DNA of 10,055 bases from positions 1 through 10,055 of the forward strand of contig CAZSTA010000133.1 of NCBI GenBank assembly GCA_964609495.1, in the 5' to 3' direction. The notes below the pieces were generated by a model that was given only the letters and a program-made list of their open reading frames with translations, ran no database searches and had not been told where the DNA came from. Made by a program: the position numbers and the translations under genes. Shown here one piece after another: positions 1 through 6,530 of this stretch. Each line of letters opens with the position of its first letter. Positions within the stretch are counted from its first letter, which is position 1. Source of the stretch: CAZSTA01 sp964609495 [NCBI: uncultured bacterium]. GTDB lineage: Bacteria > CAZSTA01.

Positions 1-203
1 GTGCCTCCGATAAGGAGAACCGCTCCTCTCATAGGCACAAAGGTATATCAGACCAACATAATTGTGATCCCGAAGAAGGTCATAATAGTGCCTGTCTGGG
101 GGACGTTTAGAGTATGGAGGAGAGCGCCTAAGCTCATCTCTGCAACTCCCCAGATCGTTCCAAATAAAGCTATGTAAACCAAATCTCTAGTCTTATACCG
201 CAT
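1..203 (-). pseudogene. Putative ECF transporter S component, N-terminal part, with in-frame TGA stop at codon 52
   Basis: An ATG at 201-203 is preceded by a purine-rich ribosome binding site (AGGGGAG, 209-215) five bases upstream, so translation probably starts here. The frame gives a hydrophobic N-terminus beginning MRYKTRDLVYIALFGTIWG, with a first membrane segment at about residues 8-30 and a second at about 38-51. Its position 88 bases downstream of a fused ECF-type ATPase gene suggests the substrate-binding membrane (S) component of the same importer. A TGA at 48-50 interrupts the frame at codon 52, yet the same frame continues as YTFVPMRGAVLLIGG to the window edge and still looks like membrane protein. 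This could be a nonsense mutation, a base error, or a short protein followed by unrelated frame. The rest lies outside the window, so pseudogene status is provisional. The substrate is not predictable; the family assignment rests on context and hydrophobicity. Confidence 0.5.
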
Positions 204-208
204 ACTCT

Positions 209-215
209 CTCCCCT
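209..215 (-). promoter_or_regulatory. Ribosome binding site of the S-component-like gene
   Basis: AGGGGAG on the minus strand lies five bases before the ATG at 201-203, within a purine-rich stretch. It is the main reason for treating that interrupted frame as a translated gene rather than chance sequence. Confidence 0.5.
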
Positions 216-290
216 CTCTCGTTACCTCAAGATTTGAAATATCATTACTCCTACTGACTTCACAAACTTCACTTCCTAAGATCCTCATCT

Positions 291-1724
291 TTACAGTGGT
301 CGAATTTTTCCTTCCTCTAACTTAAATATGTTTCGAGCGTATCTGTTTACCAACTCTTGATCGTGAGTTATAAGCAGGATTGTATTCCCTTGTTCATTGA
401 GCTTCTTAGTGAAGTCCATAAACTTAGTCAGATGCCCCCAATCCTGCCCTAAAGTCGGCTCATCCAAGATCAATAAAGTGGGAGTTAAAGCTAGGATAGA
501 AGCCAAAGCCAATCTTTGTTGCTGACCACTGCTTAAAGAGTGAACCCTCTCATATCTCATATCAGTTAAATCCGTAATCGACAGGACTTCCTCTAAACGA
601 CCATCAAGAGGAAGCCCAAAGTTATTCAACCCAAAAGTTATCTCCTCCTCAACAGTATCGCAGAAGAGTTGTTCCAAAGGATTCTGTTGGAGCAATCCGA
701 TCTCTCTCCCAAAACTCACTTTAACCCCACGTCCAAATACCTTAACCCTTCCGGAATCAGGCTTGAGCAATCCCAAAATGATATGAGCTAGAGTAGATTT
801 TCCGGCGCCATTGTCTCCTACTAGAGCAACGAAATCACCTTTAGCTATCTTCAAAGATAGATCCCTTAAAATAGGTTTATCCCCATATCTGAAGGATATA
901 TCCTCCAAAGATACTATTAAATCATCGTTTTGTCTATAGTGGCTTGTCTCCTCTCTATCACCTAATTCAAGAGGCCTTATTCCTAATTCCTCGATCTTCT
1001 CCTTCTCGCTGAATACCTCCTGCGGAGCGCCATCTAAAATTAACTTCCCCCTATCCATAACTAATACCCTGTCAGCTAGAGGCGCTACTAGAGAGGTTTT
1101 ATGCTCTATGATAAAGATGGTGATCTGCTCCTCTTGATTCAAACGGGTTAGAACATCCAAGACCAACTCTGTTCCCTTTCGATCTAAGCTACCTAGAGGT
1201 TCATCTAAGATTAGTGTATCAGGATGCATCGCCAAGGTTGCGCCAATTACGACTCGTTGCTTCTCTCCTCCAGAAAGTTCTCTTACCAATTCCTGAGAAT
1301 AATTTTCGATCCCCACCGCCTCAAGCCCAAACTTCACTTTATCTTTGATTTCCTCATTTGAGAGGGCTAGATTGCGCGGGCCAAAAGATAGCTCTTCCTC
1401 GACAGTTCTATTAAATAGCTGAGTCTCTGGTATTTGAAACACTGACCCAACCTTAGTCGCTATATGAGCGACTGAGCTTCCCTCAGTATCTATCCCCTCC
1501 ACCACCACCTTTCCTTCCACCCTGGCATTTATGATATGAGGTATGAGACCATTTAGACATCGAGCGAGAGTGCTTTTCCCACAGCCAGAAGGACCAGTAA
1601 GCAAGACCCATTGCCCAGAAGGAATTCGCAAGGAAAGATCGCTTATCGCGATCTTATCGCCATAACTCACCGTCAGATTCTCAATTTGGATAGCTTGCTT
1701 AGGATCTGGAATATTCGATTTCAT
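291..1724 (-). CDS. Fused double ATPase of an energy-coupling-factor (ECF) ABC importer
   Basis: The protein (477 aa) carries two complete ABC ATPase domains in one chain and should power an ECF importer from the cytoplasmic face, replacing the usual EcfA/EcfA' pair. Domain 1 has Walker A GPSGCGKST (44-52), Q-loop Q97, signature LSGGEKQ (150-156), Walker B LILDEP (171-176) and H-loop H208. Domain 2 has Walker A GDNGAGKST (303-311), Q346/Q347, the variant signature LSSGQQQ (397-403), Walker B with DEP at 421-423, and H454. The Q-loop surroundings (FQIPETQLFNRTVEEE) are typical of the ECF group. Length and layout match YkoD-like fused ATPases. An S-component-like frame follows 88 bases downstream; a transmembrane EcfT partner is not visible and may lie beyond the window. 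Expression is probably controlled by the leader and terminator directly upstream, whose right arm also holds the likely ribosome binding site. The transported substrate cannot be read from this gene. Confidence 0.9.
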   Translation of the reverse strand: MKSNIPDPKQAIQIENLTVSYGDKIAISDLSLRIPSGQWVLLTGPSGCGKSTLARCLNGLIPHIINARVEGKVVVEGIDTEGSSVAHIATKVGSVFQIPETQLFNRTVEEELSFGPRNLALSNEEIKDKVKFGLEAVGIENYSQELVRELSGGEKQRVVIGATLAMHPDTLILDEPLGSLDRKGTELVLDVLTRLNQEEQITIFIIEHKTSLVAPLADRVLVMDRGKLILDGAPQEVFSEKEKIEELGIRPLELGDREETSHYRQNDDLIVSLEDISFRYGDKPILRDLSLKIAKGDFVALVGDNGAGKSTLAHIILGLLKPDSGRVKVFGRGVKVSFGREIGLLQQNPLEQLFCDTVEEEITFGLNNFGLPLDGRLEEVLSITDLTDMRYERVHSLSSGQQQRLALASILALTPTLLILDEPTLGQDWGHLTKFMDFTKKLNEQGNTILLITHDQELVNRYARNIFKLEEGKIRPL

Positions 1725-1754
1725 AAGAAAAAAGCCACCTCCCCGGAGATGGCT
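1725..1754 (-). terminator. Intrinsic terminator abutting the ECF ATPase start codon (regulatory)
   Basis: On the minus strand AGCCATCTCC and GGAGGTGGCT form a stem of 9 pairs (one G-U) with a four-base loop at 1733-1754. TTTTTTCTT follows and runs straight into the ATG at 1722-1724. A terminator placed before the gene rather than after one implies conditional termination. The right arm contains GGGGAGG, the only plausible Shine-Dalgarno for the gene, about 13 bases before the ATG. The same hairpin could therefore also block translation in transcripts that read through. Confidence 0.85.
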
Positions 1755-1925
1755 TACAATTCAAAACCTCAGATATCTCGATAGGAGAGAGAGATATCCT
1801 TGCCAATGGTTGAATTAGCCTCTCCTTTCCAAGCACGAGGAGGTAGGGTCGTTTCCTTCCCTACCCGAAACGGCCAACTAGTCCCTAGGCTACGCCCTTA
1901 GGCCTGATGGCTCGGAGAAGCATTA
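1755..1925 (-). ncRNA. Structured 5' leader, candidate transcription-terminating OFF riboswitch, class unassigned
   Basis: A closing helix P1 can form between GCTTCTCC (1914-1921) and GGAGAGGC (1818-1825). Inside it are a 7-pair hairpin GGTAGGG/CCCTACC (1859-1865 with 1842-1848) and a G/C-rich section with GGC/GCC and CTAG/CTAG helices. The 3' strand of P1, GGAGAGGCT (1817-1825), is also complementary to the terminator left arm AGCC(A)TCTCC (1745-1754) over nine pairs with one bulge. A further stem AATTCAA/TTGAATT, capped by a 9-pair hairpin (1791-1799 with 1771-1779), brings the two strands together. P1 and the antiterminator therefore exclude each other: ligand-stabilised P1 would allow termination. 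The downstream importer suggests a vitamin, cofactor or metal ligand. I find no TPP, cobalamin, FMN, SAM-I or THF signature. CTCCGAGCC, CCTAAG and a GAAA stretch vaguely recall the molybdenum/tungsten cofactor (Moco) RNA, but only from memory. Confidence 0.65.
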
Positions 1926-1946
1926 ACTCCTATTCTACTGTTATAT

Positions 1947-1975
1947 ATTTTAACACAGACCTATCGAAAAGTCAA
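1947..1975 (-). promoter_or_regulatory. Sigma70-type promoter of the ECF importer unit
   Basis: On the minus strand, TTGACT (1970-1975) and TAAAAT (1947-1952) are separated by exactly 17 bases, a near-consensus -35/-10 pair. Transcription should begin near 1940, giving a leader of about 215 nt before the ATG. The -35 element lies only 7 bases after the GH42 stop codon, so the importer has its own promoter independent of the glycosidase genes upstream. Confidence 0.8.
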
Positions 1976-1982
1976 TTCGATC

Positions 1983-3971
1983 TCACTTCAAAATCTTCAC
2001 ATCTAGCGGTGGAAGATCAACAACTCCCTTTAGCTTATCACCACTTATCAAATCCGTATAAACTCCATCCAATTGAACATACTTGACTTCATGGGTATGA
2101 TTCATCAAGAAGATTATCTCCTTGCCATCTCCAACTCTCTTATTGACCTCGACTCCATGCGGCACTAGAAACACGGGGGGCTTTACATCAGAACTAAGTA
2201 AAAGCCAGCTTATGGCTTTGCGATATAGATCATCCTCGCCGATCGTTCCTACGTAGAACACTCGCCCTTTACCATAGCGATTAAGGGTAACTGCTGCCTC
2301 ATCGGCATAGTAATCCTGAGTATATTTAGCAACCACTTGAGCAGTCGTAGGCTTCAATATCTCACACCAAACCTTAACCTTATATTCCCCAGGAGAGATT
2401 CCCGGATAAACGAAGGAGATCTCATTTGAATGCTCTGGCTCTAGGGAATCGAACTCCTCGACCTCTACTCCCAATAACTCCTTTAATTCTCCGGGCAATG
2501 GCTTATCGGTTACTAGATTACTCCAGGTCTTGAAGCCTGCTCGAGGACCCACCACCAGATTTCCTCCCTTTTCAACATAAGAACATAGATTCTTCACGAT
2601 TCTGTCGTTAAGGATAAGAAGTAGAGGAGCGATCACGACCTTATATCTGCTCAAATCATCCTCAGGATGAATAATATCCATCGGCACATCCATATCATAA
2701 ACGTGATAATAGTAGCTGAAATAAGCTAAGGCTCCTCCCCGCTCGGCGAACTGCTTATTATGAGGTTGAAGTTCCAATGCCCAACGAGCATCATAATACA
2801 TGAGTATAGCGACTTCCGATTCGGCGGCTGTTCCCTCTAAAGTATCCTCGATCTTCCTCAATTCTTCGCTGGTTTGCTTGATCTCATCGAAGACTCGACC
2901 AGGGCTTCCATCATGCTTGAGGATCCCACTATGATACTGCTCCGATCCTATCCGCGCCGCTCGCCAACGGAAATAGACGATCCCATCCGCACCATGGGCG
3001 ATATCCTGATAGGTCCATAGCCTCACCTCTCCCGGTTTAGGAGCGGGATTATAAGGTCCCCAGTTCACATTGCCACATTGCTGCTCCATCACCCAGACGT
3101 TCTTCTTCTTAATCCCCCACATCAGATCATTAGTCAGCGCTACAATCGCTGGTGTTGCTCCATGAAAGTGATAGTTGTCCCACGAAACAAAATCTAGATC
3201 TTCAGCAAGATCGAAATAGTCTATCTCATCGAATAAGCCCATCAAGTTATGAGTGATGAAGTGATGGGGAACTATCCTTCGTAGTATATCTATTTGCAAC
3301 TTTTGATAGGCGACCACCGAGTCTGAGGAGAAGCGATAGAAGTCCAACAGCAAGCTGGGATTATGCTCGGCGGGCGCCTTCCAGGGAAGCGGTATTTCTT
3401 CCCAATCAGTGTAATTGTGACTCCAGAACATAGTTCCCCAAGCCTTATTCAGGGTATCCAGATCTCCATATCTGATCTTCAGCCACTTGCGGAATCCCTC
3501 GGCACAGTCTTCACAATAGCAGCGAGTCGTGCTATGATTACCAAATTCGTTATCGGTCTGCCATCCGATCACCCCCGGATTATCCTTGTAATGCTCAGCC
3601 ATCTTCGTAACGATCTTCTCCGTATACTCCCAATAGATTGGACTGTTGTGACAGTAGTGGCACCTCGTTCCCGGTCCTTTCACTTGACGATTGCTATCGA
3701 CTGGCAAGATAGAGGGATGCTTATGAGTAAGCCAGGGAGGTGGCGCAGCAGTAGGCGTTCCCAACACCGTTTTAATCCCCTTCTTATCGAGCATTTCGAT
3801 GATCCGATCGAGCCACCCAAAATCATATCTTCCTTCTTCGGGCTCCATCTTCGCCCAAGCAAATTCCGCCATTCTCACTACGTTAAAATTTAATTCGCTC
3901 ATCAGTTCTACATCATCCGCCCACCTCTCCTCGGGCCAATGCTCTGGATAGTAATCCGCCCCAAAATACAT
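1983..3971 (-). CDS. GH42 beta-galactosidase, cytoplasmic
   Basis: The enzyme (662 aa from the chosen start) should hydrolyse terminal beta-galactosides by the retaining mechanism of family GH42. The N-terminus MYFGADYYPEHWPEERW is the family's classic opening. The acid/base is E142 in WQTDNEFG, and the nucleophile is E296 in VMEQQCG. Cysteines C104, C151, C153 and C156 match the zinc site of the Thermus-type enzymes. A trimerisation (Rossmann-like) domain and a short C-terminal beta domain follow the barrel, and total length is typical. An in-frame ATG seven codons upstream is rejected because AAAGGAGG (3982-3989) would then lie inside the gene; that motif is well placed for the ATG at 3969-3971. 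There is no signal peptide. The gene is last in the glycosidase series, 104 bases after GH4, and ends in TGA. Substrate could also include beta-galactosyl side chains of plant oligosaccharides; fine specificity is inferred. Confidence 0.93.
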   Translation of the reverse strand: MYFGADYYPEHWPEERWADDVELMSELNFNVVRMAEFAWAKMEPEEGRYDFGWLDRIIEMLDKKGIKTVLGTPTAAPPPWLTHKHPSILPVDSNRQVKGPGTRCHYCHNSPIYWEYTEKIVTKMAEHYKDNPGVIGWQTDNEFGNHSTTRCYCEDCAEGFRKWLKIRYGDLDTLNKAWGTMFWSHNYTDWEEIPLPWKAPAEHNPSLLLDFYRFSSDSVVAYQKLQIDILRRIVPHHFITHNLMGLFDEIDYFDLAEDLDFVSWDNYHFHGATPAIVALTNDLMWGIKKKNVWVMEQQCGNVNWGPYNPAPKPGEVRLWTYQDIAHGADGIVYFRWRAARIGSEQYHSGILKHDGSPGRVFDEIKQTSEELRKIEDTLEGTAAESEVAILMYYDARWALELQPHNKQFAERGGALAYFSYYYHVYDMDVPMDIIHPEDDLSRYKVVIAPLLLILNDRIVKNLCSYVEKGGNLVVGPRAGFKTWSNLVTDKPLPGELKELLGVEVEEFDSLEPEHSNEISFVYPGISPGEYKVKVWCEILKPTTAQVVAKYTQDYYADEAAVTLNRYGKGRVFYVGTIGEDDLYRKAISWLLLSSDVKPPVFLVPHGVEVNKRVGDGKEIIFLMNHTHEVKYVQLDGVYTDLISGDKLKGVVDLPPLDVKILK

Positions 3972-3980
3972 ATAAATCAA

Positions 3981-3989
3981 TCCTCCTTT
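3981..3989 (-). promoter_or_regulatory. Ribosome binding site deciding the GH42 start
   Basis: AAAGGAGG on the minus strand lies 10 bases before the ATG at 3969-3971. It overlaps codons 2-4 of the longer in-frame reading that begins at 3992, so it favours the shorter protein starting MYFGADYYPEHW. Confidence 0.8.
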
Positions 3990-4034
3990 CAAAGTTTCAC
4001 CAATGACTAGCGAAGGACTTTTTTAGTTCCGATC

Positions 4035-4054
4035 GAATATTCTTAAATATTCTT
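4035..4054 (-). repeat. Short tandem AT-rich repeat with palindrome between GH4 and GH42
   Basis: AAGAATAT occurs twice on the minus strand (4047-4054 and 4037-4044), two bases apart. The second copy overlaps the palindrome GAATATTC (4035-4042). It sits in the 104-base gap before GH42. It might be an operator or part of a weak internal promoter, but I see no convincing -35/-10 pair, and a chance repeat in AT-rich spacer is possible. Confidence 0.3.
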
Positions 4055-4075
4055 ACTCCTCTGATTCCCCGATCT

Positions 4076-5488
4076 CTACTTGAACTGCGGTAGATATTTG
4101 GCGTGGATTCTCAGATAATCATCGAGAATATTCTTAGCGGTATCGATATCATTGATCATAGGATCTAACAAAATCGCCTGAAGGGCAGTCTTCTTGCACC
4201 CTTTTACCGCCGCCTCTACTTCCAACTCAGCTATGGTTATCTGATTCCGACATAGATACGCAACAGGCTCGGGCAGATCCCCCATTGCTAATCCGATAGG
4301 CCCTTTGCCACTGAGCAATGTCGGAACTTCAACGATAGCGGATTCAGGAAGATTTGTGATATGCCCTTTATTAGGGATATTTAACGCTAACTCATAAGAA
4401 TTCAGATTCTCGGCGATCCCTAGGATGATCTCAACCGCCCGCTCGCTGCGAACCTCCTTTAGCCCATCGATGGGAACTTTCCCTGAGACCATTCCAGCTA
4501 TCCTCTCCCAGGTCTTATCCCTCTCCTTCTCTGCGCCATCCCAATCGTAAAGCTCCAATCTATACTTTTCCCAGGGCTTAGTGCGTTGATCGTGGCACCA
4601 GGGGAGATACTCAGCCATATGCCCATCCCCAGGAGCAGGGAATATACCAAAAGCATTGAACATCTCTCGGGATAAGGGCATAATATTCTTCATCTCATCG
4701 CTCATTATCCTCTTAGCAAAAAGAGGATATAGGTCCTCTCCAGTCTGGGCATTTCTGATATCCAAGATCCAAGTGAAGTGATTGAGTCCCGCGGCTTTAA
4801 TATCTATCATAGGCACAACCTGTTTCATCAAACTCCTTAAAGCCACCATAACATCTGGAGCTGGAGCTGAGGTCATTTTAGGCTCCTCAAGGAACTTCTT
4901 GATCTTCTCTGGAATCGGAATACCTAAATCCTCAGCCAACACCCCTCCCACGATCATATATCCAGCCATAATCTGATGGCAGACCCCGATCGCCTTAACC
5001 TTGGTATAGCGAGATAAGGCTAAACAGAGGCGAGGAACTGGATTACTATAATTGAGAAGCCAAGCCTCGGGACATAGCTTCTCCATATCGCGGGCGATGT
5101 CCATAAAGATGGGGGTATTCCGAGCCGTTTGGGAGAACGCACCTGGCCCCCCATTTTCCCCTAGAGGCTGACGAACTCCATACTTCAGCGGTATCTCCCA
5201 GTCCAGTCTCCAGGTCTTCTCCCTATCAACCGCCACGGAGACGATCACGAACTCTGCCCCATCTAACACCTCTCTCCGATTGGTTGAGCTTTCGATCTTA
5301 ATCCCAGATCCCCACTCCTTATTCATCCTCTCCGCTAACTGAGTGATGAGCTTTAGTCCTTCGGTGTTTATATCCACTAAAGCTAGAGTACTTCCCTTCA
5401 ACTTCTCGCACTTCATAATATTGGCTAGATTTCCTAAGCCGAATTGAGCGCTTCCCGCTCCAATAGCTACGATTTTAGTTGGTAACAT
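4076..5488 (-). CDS. GH4 NAD- and Mn-dependent glycosidase, probably alpha-galactosidase-like
   Basis: The protein (470 aa) belongs to glycoside hydrolase family 4, whose members cleave glycosides by an oxidation-elimination mechanism using NAD+ and a divalent metal. Visible features are an N-terminal Rossmann motif GAGSAQFG (10-17), D39 for NAD ribose binding, GENGGPG (110-116), NYSNP (146-150), the metal ligands C170 and H237 (in GLNHF), and GDGHMAEY (287-294). A CH pair at 170-171 is usual in members acting on unphosphorylated hexosides, whereas phospho-sugar enzymes generally have CN. The exact CHQ sequence differs from the CHS of MelA-type alpha-galactosidases and the CHG of AglA-type alpha-glucosidases, so substrate is uncertain. 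Length is typical. Start: AGGAGGAGGT (5496-5505) lies 7 bases before the ATG and includes the stop codon of the upstream methyltransferase gene, which implies co-transcription. With GH2 and GH42 neighbours, an alpha-galactosyl side-chain role is inferred. Confidence 0.88.
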   Translation of the reverse strand: MLPTKIVAIGAGSAQFGLGNLANIMKCEKLKGSTLALVDINTEGLKLITQLAERMNKEWGSGIKIESSTNRREVLDGAEFVIVSVAVDREKTWRLDWEIPLKYGVRQPLGENGGPGAFSQTARNTPIFMDIARDMEKLCPEAWLLNYSNPVPRLCLALSRYTKVKAIGVCHQIMAGYMIVGGVLAEDLGIPIPEKIKKFLEEPKMTSAPAPDVMVALRSLMKQVVPMIDIKAAGLNHFTWILDIRNAQTGEDLYPLFAKRIMSDEMKNIMPLSREMFNAFGIFPAPGDGHMAEYLPWCHDQRTKPWEKYRLELYDWDGAEKERDKTWERIAGMVSGKVPIDGLKEVRSERAVEIILGIAENLNSYELALNIPNKGHITNLPESAIVEVPTLLSGKGPIGLAMGDLPEPVAYLCRNQITIAELEVEAAVKGCKKTALQAILLDPMINDIDTAKNILDDYLRIHAKYLPQFK

Positions 5489-5495
5489 AACTAAT

Positions 5496-5505
5496 ACCTC
5501 CTCCT
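5496..5505 (-). promoter_or_regulatory. Strong ribosome binding site of GH4 overlapping the methyltransferase stop codon
   Basis: AGGAGGAGGT lies 7 bases before the GH4 ATG. Its first two bases are the last two bases of the TAG stop of the upstream gene (5504-5506), so the two genes are tightly packed and probably translationally linked. Confidence 0.8.
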
Positions 5506-6370
5506 ATAAATCTTGCTTCAATTTTTGCGCGACAAGCACGAGCCAAACCGGGAGTCCAGCTCGCGGATTATTTTTCCAATCTAACAGGTCATTGTCAGGT
5601 TTCGTCGCGTAGGAAGGTCCTTGCCAAAATCGGGAATATTCACTGGGTTCTTCATATATCCGGAGCAAGGTAAGTCTTGATGAGATCACTGAGTTTATTA
5701 TGTCACTCATAGTCCAGTGAAAAGTATAGCCCGTTAGTTTCTCTTCTTGAGCTGGATGATTGCGTTTGTGTTTTGTTGCATCGGTATCCTTTACCAGGTA
5801 GTCAGATTTGTAAGGACCAGTGTCAAAATACGGTTTTTGCATTTCAATTTTCTTCACCCTATCTTTCCAGGGTCTTTGGAATGGGTGAACATCACAGGAT
5901 ATGAAATGCCCGTTAGGTCTAAGTATACGGCATACTTCATAATAATACCCTATTAGATCGGAGATCCATATTGTTACGCCATTGGTGGCACATGCGAAGT
6001 CGAAGCAGTTGCTTTGCACATTCGGCATATCTGAAATATCCGCTCGAACGAATTCGATCTCCAATCCAATATTCTCTGCTCGTTCAGCAGCGATTTCCAA
6101 TTGCTTTTCAGATATATCGATAGAAGTGACATCGGCACCGAGACCAGCCAAAGCGAATGACGCATAGTTGTCGCCACTGCCCAGAACACATACTGATTTT
6201 CCAGACAGGGGTTCTACATATTCTTGTATAAGCTCTAGCACTTTCGGTTCAAATGCTAATTGCGGGTTGATATGACATCTCTTCCAGAATGCATCCTCAT
6301 CTCGAAGGACTTTCCAGTCATACGATGTAGCATCCCAATACTTTTGATTAGCATAGTGAAAGGTATTCAA
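5504..6370 (-). CDS. Class I SAM-dependent methyltransferase, substrate unknown
   Basis: The protein (288 aa) is a soluble Rossmann-fold methyltransferase. Motif I is VCVLGSGDNYA (60-70), the ribose-binding acidic residue is D85 in SIDIS, motif III is RADISDMP (109-116), and motif IV-like FDFACATNG is at 123-131. The segment RILRPNGHFISCD (148-160) is the typical post-motif strand and turn. An aromatic N-terminal stretch (about 1-40) and a C-terminal region rich in W, Y and P (about 190-275) probably form the substrate lid; neither tells me the acceptor. The start is TTG (6368-6370), supported by AGGGGGT nine bases upstream; no in-frame ATG is near. It sits downstream of a nucleotidyltransferase gene and directly before GH4. 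A methyltransferase has no obvious place in hemicellulose breakdown, so it may be a later insertion or act on a small molecule. Family assignment is secure, function is not. Confidence 0.85.
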   Translation of the reverse strand: MNTFHYANQKYWDATSYDWKVLRDEDAFWKRCHINPQLAFEPKVLELIQEYVEPLSGKSVCVLGSGDNYASFALAGLGADVTSIDISEKQLEIAAERAENIGLEIEFVRADISDMPNVQSNCFDFACATNGVTIWISDLIGYYYEVCRILRPNGHFISCDVHPFQRPWKDRVKKIEMQKPYFDTGPYKSDYLVKDTDATKHKRNHPAQEEKLTGYTFHWTMSDIINSVISSRLTLLRIYEEPSEYSRFWQGPSYATKPDNDLLDWKNNPRAGLPVWLVLVAQKLKQDL

Positions 6371-6379
6371 TTTCCACTT

Positions 6380-6386
6380 ACCCCCT
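6380..6386 (-). promoter_or_regulatory. Ribosome binding site supporting the TTG start of the methyltransferase
   Basis: AGGGGGT on the minus strand lies nine bases before TTG (6368-6370). The good match and spacing, with no nearby in-frame ATG, support the unusual start codon. Confidence 0.65.
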
Positions 6387-6420
6387 ATGTTGTCGAAAGT
6401 GCTGTTGACGGGTAGCTTCG

Positions 6421-6469
6421 CGAGTTATTCATCACTAGATTACTGCAAAATGGCATTTCGCATAACTCG
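6421..6469. repeat. Inverted repeat / nested stem-loop in the gap upstream of the methyltransferase
   Basis: CGAGTTAT (6421-6428) and ATAACTCG (6462-6469) are perfect 8-base inverted repeats. Between them, immediately next to the second arm, GCAAAATG and CATTTCGC (6445-6461) form an inner 8-base imperfect inverted repeat with one mismatch and a single-base loop. No T-run follows on either strand, so it is not a simple terminator. The gap 6371-6530 otherwise shows no gene and no clear promoter. It could be an operator, an RNA-processing element or a mobile-element remnant. Confidence 0.5.
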
Positions 6470-6530
6470 TTTGAAAGTGGACAGTCTTGCCTATCGTAGA
6501 GAGCGTATGACGCAGGCAGGCGATTTTTCG

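Noticed and set aside
1-203. Alternative genetic code with TGA read as Gly or Trp
   Set aside because: GH42 ends naturally in TGA, no other intact gene has an internal TGA, and the gene content does not suit lineages with such codes.
1842-1872. H-type pseudoknot in the leader core
   Set aside because: A one-base linker between GAAACG and CCCTACC cannot span a six-pair helix, so competing helices are more likely.
1755-1925. TPP riboswitch, suggested by GTAGGGAAGG in the leader
   Set aside because: The required CTGAGA and ACCTGATCTGGATAATACCAGCG-type elements are absent in the right order; the short match is by chance.
3363-3893. Plus-strand 176-codon open frame opposite GH42
   Set aside because: It lies entirely antisense to the catalytic barrel of a clearly recognisable GH42 gene, has no sensible domain and no binding site; it is a codon-bias shadow.
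3972-3992. Longer GH42 start at 3992
   Set aside because: Its codons 2-4 are the ribosome binding site AAAGGAGG, and family members start at the MYFGADYYPEHW position.
6421-6469. Integron attC site
   Set aside because: The outer arms do not meet the RYYYAAC/GTTRRRY core consensus, and the inner hairpin abuts one arm rather than leaving the usual paired L boxes.
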